A stretch of 64,000 bases of DNA from Rhodospirillales bacterium (GTDB lineage: Bacteria; Pseudomonadota; Alphaproteobacteria; Reyranellales; Reyranellaceae): assembly GCA_016185145.1 (NCBI GenBank), contig JACPOB010000070.1, positions 1-64,000 on the forward strand, read 5' to 3'. Shown here in pieces: positions 40,494-49,411 of the stretch. Positions within the stretch are counted from its first letter, which is position 1; each line of letters begins with the position of its first letter. The notes under the pieces were generated by a model. The model did not search any database. It was not told the origin of the DNA and worked only from the letters and a program-made list of their open reading frames with translations. The translations under genes were made by a program, and so were the position numbers.

Positions 40494-41410
40494 CAGGACA
40501 CCCGGATGCGCGGATCGAGCCAGGCGTTCAGCACGTCGGCCGCGAAGGTGAGCAGGACATAGACGCCGGCGATCATCAGGATGATGGCCTGAATGGTGTC
40601 GAAGTCGGCGCGCTGGATGGACTGGTAGGCCAGCCGCCCCAGCCCGTTGAGGGAGAAGATCGATTCGACCACGACCGAACCGCCCAGCATGAAGCCGAGC
40701 TGCACGGCCGCCACGGCGACGACGGAGACGATGGCGTTGCGCAGCGCGTGCTTGAAGAGCACGACCGGCGCGCGCAGGCCCTTGGCGCGGGCGGTCCGGA
40801 TGTAGTCCGAACCCAGCACGTCGAGCATGCCGCCGCGGGTCAGCCGCATCAGCGCCGGCATTGCGTAGTAGCCCAGCACGATCGATGGCAGGACGAAGTG
40901 CAGCCAGCTCTCGCTGCCGCTGATCGGCAGGATCTGCAGGTGGACGCCGAATACCAGGATCAGCAGCAGGGCGAAGAAGAAGCTCGGCATGGCCTGGCCG
41001 ACCACCGCCGTGCCCAGCGCGAAGCGATCGAGGAAGGTGTTGGGGCGCAGGGCGGCCACGACGCCCAGAGGGATCGACACCACCAGCGCCAGGCAGATCG
41101 ACGACAGCGCCAGCGTCACCGTGACCGGAGCCCGGTCGGCGATCAGCTCGATCACCGGGCTCTTGAGGTAGATCGACATGCCGAAGTCGCCCGCCAGCGC
41201 CCGGGTCAGCCAGGTCCAGTACTGCGCCAGCAATGGCTGATCGAGGCCATACATGCGGCGGATGTTCTCGATGTCGGCAGCCGTGGCGCCTTCGCCGGCC
41301 AGCGCCTGGGCCGGATCGGCGGCCAGCCGCAGCAGCAGGAAGGTCACCGCCGATGCCAGGAAGGCCACGACGAGCGCGAGCCCGAGGCGCTTCAGGATGA
41401 AAGGGATCAC
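40493..41410 (-). CDS. oppB: Oligopeptide/dipeptide-type ABC transporter permease (OppB/DppB)
   Basis: A 305-residue permease with six helices. FILKRLGLALVVAFLASAVTFLLLR starts the protein; YGLDQPLLAQYWTWL and DYIRTARAKGL are family marks, as is FMLGGSVVVESIFSLNGLG. The start is taken as GTG at 41410; a longer in-frame extension has no ribosome site and overlaps the operator. It is the first gene of oppBCDF-M28 and diverges from the GntR gene. The matching oppA is on the other strand and frameshifted. Confidence 0.88.
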   Translation of the reverse strand: MIPFILKRLGLALVVAFLASAVTFLLLRLAADPAQALAGEGATAADIENIRRMYGLDQPLLAQYWTWLTRALAGDFGMSIYLKSPVIELIADRAPVTVTLALSSICLALVVSIPLGVVAALRPNTFLDRFALGTAVVGQAMPSFFFALLLILVFGVHLQILPISGSESWLHFVLPSIVLGYYAMPALMRLTRGGMLDVLGSDYIRTARAKGLRAPVVLFKHALRNAIVSVVAVAAVQLGFMLGGSVVVESIFSLNGLGRLAYQSIQRADFDTIQAIILMIAGVYVLLTFAADVLNAWLDPRIRVS

Positions 41411-41489
41411 AGGCGGCTCTGAGGCGCCGCGGGGGGTACGGATCGTGCGTGCAAATCTGGCTCCTGGCCCGATGGTCGCGGCCCTTCTA

Positions 41490-41520
41490 AAAACTGTCAA
41501 CAGTTTCTGTTGACAGTTTT
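41490..41520. promoter_or_regulatory. Perfect inverted-repeat operator between oppB and the GntR gene
   Basis: The arms AAAACTGTCAACAG (41490-41503) and CTGTTGACAGTTTT (41507-41520) are exact complements with three T bases between them. Each arm also contains its own short palindrome (CTGTCAACAG, CTGTTGACAG), so two regulator dimers could bind 17 bp apart. It sits 26 bases before the GntR start and 80 bases before the oppB start, and very likely controls both. Confidence 0.88.
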
Positions 41521-41545
41521 CAGTTTCCGCGCGTCAATTGAGGGG

Positions 41546-42313
41546 ATGAGCAAACAAGAACGGCCCCTGCCTGCCGCGTCTGCCGCCGCCGCGATCGCCC
41601 AGCGACGCTCCGAGTCCCTCGGCACCATTGTCGAGAAGGAGCTGGAGCGGATGATCCTGAGCGGCGAGATCAAGACCGGCGACCGTGTCAGGGAGCAGCT
41701 CATCGCCGCCCAACTGGGCGTCAGCCGGGGTCCGGTGCGCGAGGCGACCAGCGCCCTCGAGCGCAGCGGCCTGCTGACCAGCATCGCCAACCGCGGTGTG
41801 TTCGTCCGCGAGGTCTCGACCGAGGAACTGCTCGAGCTCTACGACATGCGCGCGCTGCTGACGGGCTTCGCCTGCGCCCTCATCGCCAGCACGGGCAGCG
41901 ACGATCACAAGCTTCGTCTCGAGGCCCTGGTCGCGACCATGGGCGAGGCCTTGGCGAGCGGCGACGGCCCCCGCTACTACCGGAGCAACCTCGACTTCCA
42001 TGCCGCGCTGATGGAGTTCTCCGGGCATCGGAAGGCGGCGCAGATCTACGACACGCTGCTGAAGGAAGCTCACCTGTCGCGCCGGGGCGTGCTGTCGGCG
42101 CCCTCGATGATGGACCAGTCGAACTCCGAGCACGAGGCGATCGTGGAGGCCATCAAGGCCGGTGACGCCGCGCGGGCTCGCGAGCTCGGCGAACGCCACG
42201 TCCTGAACGGCAAGCGGCGCCTGCTGGCCTCGCTCGACAAGACCAAGACCGATGCGGTGGGATCCGGCCAGGAGGATCCGTCGCGACGCATTCCACGCCA
42301 GAGGGTTACATGA
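41546..42313 (+). CDS. GntR-family (FCD/FadR-type) transcriptional regulator
   Basis: A 255-residue protein. It has an N-terminal winged helix (about 30-95) with GDRVREQLIAAQLGVSRGPVREATSALERSGLL, and a C-terminal all-helical FCD domain (about 100-235). The FCD metal/ligand set is visible as D-x-x-x-H in NLDFHAALM and H in NSEHEAIVEAI and ERHVLNGKR. It diverges from oppB, overlaps the dioxygenase by four bases, and a perfect operator lies upstream. It probably represses the locus until it binds a small carboxylate. The ATG at 41546 is almost directly after GAGGGG, so initiation is atypical. Confidence 0.87.
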   Translation: MSKQERPLPAASAAAAIAQRRSESLGTIVEKELERMILSGEIKTGDRVREQLIAAQLGVSRGPVREATSALERSGLLTSIANRGVFVREVSTEELLELYDMRALLTGFACALIASTGSDDHKLRLEALVATMGEALASGDGPRYYRSNLDFHAALMEFSGHRKAAQIYDTLLKEAHLSRRGVLSAPSMMDQSNSEHEAIVEAIKAGDAARARELGERHVLNGKRRLLASLDKTKTDAVGSGQEDPSRRIPRQRVT

Positions 42314-43356
42314 CCGAGATTTTGCGCGAACTCGTGACCGATCGCTCCGCCTGGAAGGTGGCGGACATGGAGCGCGATCGCTCCTGGGTCCGCATGCTGT
42401 CAGCCGAGGCGAGAGCGGAGCTGGACAAGGCGCTGGCCGCCGTTGCCGCCAAGGGCCTGCGGGCGGGCGAGTTCGACAGCGCCGACTTCGCGCTCCCGAC
42501 CTTGCGGGCCGAGCTCGACGCGGCCCTGGCCGAGGTGCGAGACGGACGCGGCGCCGTGCTGGTCCGCGGCTTTCCGGTGCAGAAGCACGACGGCGACACG
42601 CTCAGCAGCCTGCTGTGGGGCGTCGGCATCCATCTCGGCCAGCCGATGCCGCAACGTGCCAGCCTCAATCTCGGCGGCGTCCGCGACAACCTCATCGCGC
42701 ACATCACCGACCAGGGCCTCGACTACAACGCGCCCAACGTGAACGGCTCGGCCACGTCGGCCGAGCAGCAGCCGCACACCGATCCTGCCGACGTCGTTGC
42801 GCTGCTCTGCGTGCGCAAGGCCAAGGCCGGCGGCATCAGCCGCCTGGTCAGCGCGACCACGATCCACAACGACATCCTGGCGACGCGGCCGGACCTGCTG
42901 GCGCCGCTCTACGAGGGCTATCTCTACGACCTGCGCGGCGATGCCGCCAATTCGCCCGACCAGCAGGTGACCGACGGCCGCATTCCCGTCTTCACCTACC
43001 ACGGCGACAAGCTGAGCTGCGTCTTCAACGCCAAGATGATCGAGACGGCGCAGAAGAAGCTCGGCACCGCGCTGCCGCCGCGCGAACGCGAGGCCTACCA
43101 GGCCTTCCTCGACCGCGCGCTCGACCCGGTCAACCGGCTCGACATGGATCTCGAGCCCGGCGACCTGCAGATCGTCAGCAACTACACCATGCTCCATGCC
43201 CGCACCGGATGGGTGGAAGAGGGTGATCCGGCGAGGCGGCGGCTGATGCTGCGCCTGTGGCTCAGGGTCGAGAACTTCCGCGATGTCGCGCCGGGCGTGG
43301 CCAGCGGCTATGTCCGCGGCTCGACCGTCGACGTCGTCCGCCCCGCCGCCTACTGA
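42310..43356 (+). CDS. TauD/TfdA-family Fe(II)/2-oxoglutarate dioxygenase
   Basis: A 348-residue dioxygenase. The His-x-Asp iron ligands are His156 and Asp158 in EQQPHTDPADVVALLC. The distal His is in SNYTMLHARTGW, and the 2-oxoglutarate-binding Arg follows in RRRLMLRLWLR. The family hydroxylates or cleaves small substrates such as taurine, 2,4-D and carnitine precursors. The substrate here is unknown. The ATG overlaps the GntR stop (ATGA), and two SDR genes follow, which suggests hydroxylation followed by alcohol oxidation of the imported compound. Confidence 0.87.
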   Translation: MTEILRELVTDRSAWKVADMERDRSWVRMLSAEARAELDKALAAVAAKGLRAGEFDSADFALPTLRAELDAALAEVRDGRGAVLVRGFPVQKHDGDTLSSLLWGVGIHLGQPMPQRASLNLGGVRDNLIAHITDQGLDYNAPNVNGSATSAEQQPHTDPADVVALLCVRKAKAGGISRLVSATTIHNDILATRPDLLAPLYEGYLYDLRGDAANSPDQQVTDGRIPVFTYHGDKLSCVFNAKMIETAQKKLGTALPPREREAYQAFLDRALDPVNRLDMDLEPGDLQIVSNYTMLHARTGWVEEGDPARRRLMLRLWLRVENFRDVAPGVASGYVRGSTVDVVRPAAY

Positions 43357-43369
43357 CGGCGGCGATCTC

Positions 43370-44107
43370 ATGTCCACGAGTGCGCAGGCGAGCGGCCGCG
43401 TCATCGTCACGGGCGGCAGCAGCGGCATCGGCGAGGGCATCGTCCGCCGGCTGCATGACGACGGCTACGATGTCGTGAATCTCGACATTGCGGCGCCCAA
43501 GCCCGACGCCGTCGGCAGCTTCCGCCAGGTCGACCTGGGGGATGCCGAGGCGACCCGGTCCGCCCTGGCGGCCGTCTGTGCCGAAGGGCCGGTGACGCGG
43601 CTGGTGAACAATGTCGGCATCGTCTGGCCCGCGCCGGTCGAGGAGATCAGTCTCGAGAATCTGCAGCGGTCGCTGGCGATCAACCTGCGCAGCGCGTTCC
43701 TGTGCTTCCAGGCGACCTTGCCGGCGATGAAGGCGGCGGGCTTCGGCCGCGTCGTCAACATCTCCAGCCGCACCCTGATGGGCAAGGAGCTGCGGACGAC
43801 CTACGGCATGAGCAAGGGCGGCCTGCTGGCCGCCACCCGCACCTGGGCGCTGGAGTTCGCGCAGGCAGGCATCACCGTCAACGCCATCGGCCCCGGACCG
43901 ATCAACACCGAGCTGTTCCGCAAGGGCAATCCGCCGGGCGATCCGCGCACCGATGCGATCCTGCGCTCGGTGCCGATGCGGCGCTTCGGCGAGCCGGCCG
44001 AGGTCGCGCACGGCGTGGCGTCGCTGCTCGATGCCCGAGCCGGCTTCATCACCGGCCAGATCCTCTATGTCTGCGGCGGCCAGGCCGTCGGCGTGCAGGC
44101 CGCATGA
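43370..44107 (+). CDS. Short-chain dehydrogenase/reductase (first of two)
   Basis: A 245-residue Rossmann-fold SDR. The cofactor motif is VTGGSSGIGEG (T-G-x-x-x-G-x-G). Asp rather than Arg follows the second strand (VVNLDIA), which points to NAD(H). NNVGIVW, the catalytic Ser in NISSRTLMG, and Y-x-x-x-K in TYGMSKGG are all present. It starts 13 bases after the dioxygenase stop. It probably oxidises an alcohol made by the dioxygenase. Confidence 0.87.
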   Translation: MSTSAQASGRVIVTGGSSGIGEGIVRRLHDDGYDVVNLDIAAPKPDAVGSFRQVDLGDAEATRSALAAVCAEGPVTRLVNNVGIVWPAPVEEISLENLQRSLAINLRSAFLCFQATLPAMKAAGFGRVVNISSRTLMGKELRTTYGMSKGGLLAATRTWALEFAQAGITVNAIGPGPINTELFRKGNPPGDPRTDAILRSVPMRRFGEPAEVAHGVASLLDARAGFITGQILYVCGGQAVGVQAA

Positions 44108-44135
44108 CCGCCATCGCCCGAGGAGCTCGTTCGAC

Positions 44136-44861
44136 GTGAAGCAGGAAGTCACACTCGTCACCGGCGCCAGCAACGGCATCGGTCTCGCGATCGCGCGGCG
44201 CCAGGCGGCGGAAGGCCAGACCGTGATCAACCTCGATCGCCGGCCGCCGGCCGACGGCGCGGGCGGCGGCGTCTTCCATCCGGCCGACCTCGACGATGCC
44301 GACGCCACGGCCCGCGCGCTCGCCGGCATCGTCGATCGCTACAACGTCACCCGGCTGGTCAACAATGCCGAGCATTCGGAGTTCGCGTCGCTGGAGGAGT
44401 CGACTCTCGAGGTCTTCGAGCGTGCGGTTTCCGGCAATCTGCGCTGCCCGATGCAGTGCGTGCAGGCGGTGCTGCCGGCAATGAAGGCGGCAGGCTTCGG
44501 CCGCATCGTGAACATCAGCAGCCGCGATGCGCTGGGCAACGAGCGCCGCGACGCCTACTGCGCCACCAAGGGCGCCATCAACACCATCACGCGTACGTGG
44601 GCGCTCGAAGTGGCGTCTCGCGGCATCACCGTGAATGCCGTCGCACCGGGGCTGATCGACGAGACGGGCAACGTCGGCGCGTCGACGGGAGATCCGACGT
44701 CGGAGCGGCTCTGGAACTCGATTGCCATGGGCCGCGCAGGCCGGCCCGAGGAAGTGGCCGACGCCGTCGCATTTCTGCTCGATTCGCGGGCGAGCTATGT
44801 CACCGGGCAGCTTCTGTATGTGTGTGGCGGACTGTCGATCGGCGGCCTCGTGGCGCCGTGA
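44136..44861 (+). CDS. Short-chain dehydrogenase/reductase (second of two)
   Basis: A 241-residue SDR, paralogous to the preceding gene over most of its length. The cofactor motif is VTGASNGIGLA, with Asp after strand 2 (INLDRRPP), so NAD is likely, although the Arg-Arg next to it could bind NADP. The catalytic Ser is in NISSRDALG, and Y-x-x-x-K is AYCATKGA. The usual NNAG motif reads NNAEHSEF. The start is a GTG at 44136 with GAGGAG upstream. Confidence 0.84.
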   Translation: MKQEVTLVTGASNGIGLAIARRQAAEGQTVINLDRRPPADGAGGGVFHPADLDDADATARALAGIVDRYNVTRLVNNAEHSEFASLEESTLEVFERAVSGNLRCPMQCVQAVLPAMKAAGFGRIVNISSRDALGNERRDAYCATKGAINTITRTWALEVASRGITVNAVAPGLIDETGNVGASTGDPTSERLWNSIAMGRAGRPEEVADAVAFLLDSRASYVTGQLLYVCGGLSIGGLVAP

Positions 44862-44906
44862 GCAGATCGGGGAGTTGGTGGTCAGGTAAGTGGGAGCATT
44901 TGTGAA

Positions 44907-46447
44907 ATGAGAGTGGGTGGTTTTTTCCTGACGGGCGTGGCGCTTTGCGCGCTCTCGGCGCCGGCGTTGGCCGGCAAGCAGAACGACACGCTGAACTGGG
45001 CAATCAGCCAGGAGGCGCCGAGCATCGATCCCTACTATTCGCAGACGCGGGAATCGGTGGTCATGTACCGCAACGTCTGCGACAACCTCCTGTATCGCGA
45101 CCCCAAGACAGGCGCGTATCAGGCCGGCCTGTCGACGGCTCACCGCTGGATCGACGACCTCACGCTGGAGTTCGACCTGCGCAAGGGCGTCGTCTTCCAT
45201 GACGGCCGCAAGTTCTCGTCGGCGGATGTCGTCTACACCTTCAACCACGTCGCCAATCCCGACAACGCGGTCATCGCGCAGTCGAACGTCAAATGGATCA
45301 AGAGCGCCGAGTCGGTCGGCGACGACAAGGTCCGCATCATCTGAAGGAGCCGTTCCCCGCGGCGCTGGAGTATCTGGCCGGACCGCTGCCGATCCTGCCC
45401 AAGGGCCACTACGACAACGCGCCGCCGTTCCGCGCCGGCGGCCAGGGCAAGGGGCCGAAGGATTTCGGTGCGGTAAAGACGATCTGCACGGGCCCCTACA
45501 AGCTGAAATCGATCAATCCCGGCGAGGGCGTCACTCTCGTCAAGAACACCGAATACTTCGACGGGCCGCGGCCCAAGCCGACCATAGGCACGGTGCAGAT
45601 CCGAACCACTCCCGATCTCGACTCGCAGCTCGCGCTGCTCATGACCGGTCAGCTCGACCTCATCTGGGACGTCGCGCCGGACAAGGCCAAGCAGCTCGAG
45701 GCGCGGCGCGGCATCACCGTCAAGCAGGTGTCGATCAGCCGCCTGAACTACCTGCAGCTCGATGCGGCCGGCCGCGGCGGCAAGACGCCGATGCAGGACC
45801 TGCGCGTCCGGCAGGCGATGAACTACGCCATCAACAAGCAGGCGATCGCCAAGGGCCTGGTCGGCGAGGTGTCGGAGATCATCGATGCCGCCTGCTATCC
45901 GACCCAGTTCGGCTGCACCCAGGACGTGCCGAAGTATCCGTACGACCTCGACAAGGCGAAGAAGCTGCTCGCAGAGGCCGGCTATCCCAACGGCTTCGAG
46001 GTCGATCTCTATTCCTATCGCCAGCGCGAGTATGCCGAGGCGGTGATCGGCGACGTGGCGAAGGTCGGCATCAAGGCGCGGCTGCGCATGATGCAGTACG
46101 AGGCGCTGCGGCCGAAGTGGCGCAACGGCGAGGCGCAACTCATCCAGGGCAGCTGGGCGTCCTACGGCATGAACGACGTCTCGGCCTCGGCCAGCTACTT
46201 CTTCCGCGGCAGTCCCGACGATCTTGCCCAGGACAAGCAGGTCATCGAGTGGCTGACGGTCGCCGACACCAACACCAATCCCGACGTGCGCAAGGAGAAC
46301 TACCGCAAGGCGCTGACGCGGATCGCCGAGCAGGCCTACTGGGTGCCGCTCTTCACCTCGGCCAAGTACTACGCGATGTCGGGCCAGCTCGACTTCACGC
46401 CGCACGCCGACGACCTGCCGGAGTTCTCCGCCAGCCGCTGGAAGTGA
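44907..46447 (+). pseudogene. Oligopeptide-type substrate-binding protein, frameshifted (oppA-like)
   Basis: A periplasmic SBP_bac_5-family binding protein in two frames. The first part (44907-45344) has a Sec signal (FLTGVALCALSAPALAG), APSIDPYYSQTRESVVMYRNVCDNL, and ends ...GDDKVRII. The second part continues from about 45338 in another frame (HLKEPFPAALEYLAGPLPILPKGHY) to 46447. One inserted base near 45337-45342 restores a continuous protein of about 513 residues, so it is a single-base deletion or a sequencing error. It belongs with oppBCDF. If the deletion is real, the transporter lacks its binding protein. Confidence 0.85.
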
Positions 46448-46514
46448 TTGTCCCGACAGCGGGCGGCGCCGGATGGTCGGCGCCGCCCGTCCCGCACTCC
46501 TGGAACGGATTTCC

Positions 46515-47966
46515 ATGACGACCCGCCCCACCGGCCCCTATTTCGACCGCACGCCGCTGCTGGCGCCGCCGCTTTCGCCGGCGCTGCCGCGCCCCTACGT
46601 CTTCGACTGCTCGCCGCGATCGCTGCGCGCCAAGGTCGTCTCCTTCATCGCCAAGCGCTACGTCGACATGATGTACGTGACCGGCCTGTCGCGAGCGGTC
46701 GCCGACGGCCGGTTCCGGCTGCGCGCCATCGGCCAGTCCGGCGACCTGACCACCGAACCCGACATCGCGCCGCGACAGGCCGAGCTGGAGGCGGCATGGC
46801 AGGCCGGCGCCATCACGGTCGTGCACGACGATGCCGACCGCCGCATCCGCGTCGCCTGGACCGACAAGTCCTTTGGTCCGCCGATCGAGGCCACGGCGGT
46901 GGCCCGGCCCGGCTACGGCGGTATCGTGCTGGGCGATCGCAATCGTCCGGCTTTCGATCCCGTCCCGATCTCGCGGCCGCAGGCCGCCGCTTCTCCCTGG
47001 AAGGACGGCGGCGCCTCGGGCGGCGCCGAGCTCGACAGGGCAGCCGACGGCTTCCTCGCCGGCTCGCCGGGCGTGTACGGCGTGCTGGTGGCGACGCCCG
47101 ACAGGATCCTGGTCGAGCGCTACGGCGAGCAGGGAGCGCCCGACCGCGTGACGCCGAGCTGGTCGATGACCAAGGCCGTCACGGCGACGCTCATCGGGCG
47201 CCTGATCCACGAAGGCTGGCTGGGCTCGGTCTACGATCCGGCGCCGGCACCGCTGTGGAGCGACCCGCGCGGCATCCACCGCCTGGTGACCATCGACAGC
47301 CTGTTGCGCATGCGCTCCGGGCTCGGCTTCCAGGCGATCGACGATCGTGGCCAGCCGGCGATCTACTTCGAGAACAATTTCGTCTATTACAACGCCGAGG
47401 ACGCCTTCGACACGGCGCAGCGCGCGATCGTCGCCACTCTGCCAGGCGCTACCTATCGCTACATCAACACCGGCGTGAACGTGCTGGGCGCCATCATCCG
47501 CGACCAGATCGAGAAGCGGGGCTTGCCCTACCACGCCACGGTCTACGGGCTGCTCGCCGATCGCATAGGCATGAGGAGCTACGAGCACTCGGCCGACCAT
47601 GCCGGCAACTTCATCGCTTCCGGCTCGGGGGCGGCCACACTGCGCGACTATGCGAGGTTCGGCGTTCTCTACCTGCAGGACGGCGTCTGGGGCGGCGAGC
47701 GTCTGCTGCCCGAGGGATGGGTGGCGTACGCCACGACACCGAGCCATACCGGGTCCGAGTACGCAGCCTGCTTCCGCAGCAATGCCGGCCTGACGTTCCC
47801 GAGCCTGCCGCGCGATGCGGTGTGGGCGTCGGGGGCCTCGGATCAACGCATCATCCTTCTGCGCAAGCATGGTCTGGTGATCGTCGTCACCAACGAGACC
47901 GATCATGCGATCGACCTGCCGGCGCTCGACCGACTGGGCGCAGCGGCCATCAAGGCAGTCGCCTGA
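46515..47966 (+). CDS. Serine hydrolase of the beta-lactamase/NylB family
   Basis: A 483-residue hydrolase. The nucleophile motif S-x-x-K is Ser217-Met-Thr-Lys220 in SWSMTKAVT, and Tyr-x-Asn is YINTG at about 315. The class C-like fold is longest in relatives of 6-aminohexanoate-dimer hydrolase and EstB esterases, with an N-terminal extension of about 170 residues before the core. No signal peptide is seen, so it probably acts in the cytoplasm. It follows the binding protein by 67 bases and would hydrolyse an amide or ester bond in the imported compound. Confidence 0.82.
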   Translation: MTTRPTGPYFDRTPLLAPPLSPALPRPYVFDCSPRSLRAKVVSFIAKRYVDMMYVTGLSRAVADGRFRLRAIGQSGDLTTEPDIAPRQAELEAAWQAGAITVVHDDADRRIRVAWTDKSFGPPIEATAVARPGYGGIVLGDRNRPAFDPVPISRPQAAASPWKDGGASGGAELDRAADGFLAGSPGVYGVLVATPDRILVERYGEQGAPDRVTPSWSMTKAVTATLIGRLIHEGWLGSVYDPAPAPLWSDPRGIHRLVTIDSLLRMRSGLGFQAIDDRGQPAIYFENNFVYYNAEDAFDTAQRAIVATLPGATYRYINTGVNVLGAIIRDQIEKRGLPYHATVYGLLADRIGMRSYEHSADHAGNFIASGSGAATLRDYARFGVLYLQDGVWGGERLLPEGWVAYATTPSHTGSEYAACFRSNAGLTFPSLPRDAVWASGASDQRIILLRKHGLVIVVTNETDHAIDLPALDRLGAAAIKAVA

Positions 47967-47969
47967 GGG

Positions 47970-48683
47970 TTACAGGCCGAGGTACGCCTGCCGCACCCGA
48001 TCGTCGTCCAGGAGCTCGCTGCCGGTGCCGGAAAGCTCGATGCGGCCGTTCTCCAGAACATAGCCGCGATGGGCGATCTTGAGCGAGGCCATGACGTTCT
48101 GCTCGACCAGCAGGATGGTCAGGCCTTCCTCGTTCAGCCGCCGCACGATGCGGAATACCTCCTGCACGATGGTCGGCGCCAGCCCGAGCGACGGCTCGTC
48201 GAACATGATCAAGCGCGGCTGTCCCATCAGGCAGCGGCCGATCGCCAGCATCTGCTGCTCGCCGCCGGACAGGGTGCCGGCTCCCTGCCGCCGCCGCTCG
48301 GACAGCCGCGGGAAGAGGGTGAACACGCGCTCCAGCGTCTGCTTCTCGAGCGCCCGCGCTCGCCTGGGCGTGGCGCCCATCTCCAAGTTCTCCAGTACCG
48401 AGAGGTTGGGGAAGACCTGGCGACCTTCGGCGACATGGCCGATACCCGCCTCGCACACCCGGAACGACGGCCAGCCCGCGATGTCGACGCCGTCGAAGCG
48501 GATGCCGCCGTGCGCCGGCTTCTCGATGCCGTGGATGGTGCGGATCAGCGAGCTCTTGCCGGCGCCGTTGGCGCCGACGATGGCCACGATCTCGCCCGTG
48601 GCGATCTGCAGCGACACGCCGTCGAGCGCCTGGGCGTCGCCGTAGAAGAGGTCGACCTTGTCGACGGTGAGGAGCGCGCTCAC
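47970..48683 (-). CDS. livF: Branched-chain-type ABC transporter ATPase LivF (second system)
   Basis: A 237-residue ABC ATPase. Walker A is GANGAGKSSL, the signature is LSGGEQQMLAIGRCL, Walker B is LIMFDEPSLGLAP, and the switch region is ILLVEQNV, all typical LivF. The stop lies three bases from the convergent serine hydrolase stop. The start overlaps livG by four bases. Confidence 0.9.
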   Translation of the reverse strand: MSALLTVDKVDLFYGDAQALDGVSLQIATGEIVAIVGANGAGKSSLIRTIHGIEKPAHGGIRFDGVDIAGWPSFRVCEAGIGHVAEGRQVFPNLSVLENLEMGATPRRARALEKQTLERVFTLFPRLSERRRQGAGTLSGGEQQMLAIGRCLMGQPRLIMFDEPSLGLAPTIVQEVFRIVRRLNEEGLTILLVEQNVMASLKIAHRGYVLENGRIELSGTGSELLDDDRVRQAYLGL

Positions 48684-49411
48684 AGCTCCTCCTGCTCGCC
48701 GAGATAGACGTCGAGCACGGCCTGGTGGCGGGTGATCTCTTGCGGCGTGCCTTGGGCGATCTTCTCGCCGTAGCTCACCACCACGACCTCGGCGGCGAGC
48801 GCCATCACCGCGCGCATGACATGCTCGATCAGCAGGATGGTGAGCCCGGTGCGCTGGTTGAGCTCGCGCAGGAAGCCGACCATGACGTCGACTTCGGTGG
48901 GCCGCAGCCCCGCCATCACCTCGTCGAGCAGCAGCAGCTTGGGCTCGGTGGCGAGCGCGCGCGCCACTTCCAGACGCTTGCGGTCGGGCAGGGTGAGGCT
49001 CTCGGCAAGCTGATGGCGCCGGTCGTGGAGACCGAGGCGCGACAGGATGGCGTTGGCGCTGTCCTGCGCTTCGGCGAGACGCGGCTTGCGGTGCAGGGCG
49101 CCCACGGTGACGTTCTCGAGCACGCTCAGCCCCTTGAACGGCTTGACGAGCTGGAAGGTGCGGCCGACGCCGGCGTCGCAGATGAGATCGGGCCTCAGCC
49201 CCGAGATGGCCTTGCCGTCGAGGCGCACGACGCCGCCGTTGGGAGCGAAGACGCCGGCGATCATGTTGAAGATCGTGGTCTTGCCCGCGCCGTTGGGACC
49301 GATCAGGGCGTGGATGGCGCCGGCCGGCACGGTGAAGCTGACGTCGTGCACCGCGCGCAGGCCACGGAAGTGCTTGCTCACGCCCTCGAGGTCGAGCCGC
49401 GCGCCGCTCAT
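48680..49411 (-). CDS. livG: Branched-chain-type ABC transporter ATPase LivG (second system)
   Basis: A 243-residue ABC ATPase. Walker A is GPNGAGKTTIFN. The signature region is SLTLPDRKRLEVARAL, where LSGG is replaced by LTLPD as in several LivG proteins. Walker B is LLLLDEVMAG and the switch is ILLIEHVM. It overlaps livM by four bases (ATGA) and livF likewise. Confidence 0.9.
   Translation of the reverse strand: MSGARLDLEGVSKHFRGLRAVHDVSFTVPAGAIHALIGPNGAGKTTIFNMIAGVFAPNGGVVRLDGKAISGLRPDLICDAGVGRTFQLVKPFKGLSVLENVTVGALHRKPRLAEAQDSANAILSRLGLHDRRHQLAESLTLPDRKRLEVARALATEPKLLLLDEVMAGLRPTEVDVMVGFLRELNQRTGLTILLIEHVMRAVMALAAEVVVVSYGEKIAQGTPQEITRHQAVLDVYLGEQEEL

Noticed and set aside
45330..45350. 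Programmed ribosomal frameshift in oppA.
   Set aside because: No slippery heptamer or downstream stimulatory structure is visible and the family does not use one. A simple deletion or sequencing error fits better.
45293..46447. Second half of oppA as an independent gene.
   Set aside because: It starts inside the binding-protein domain with no signal peptide, and continues the first half when one base is added, so it is one frameshifted gene.
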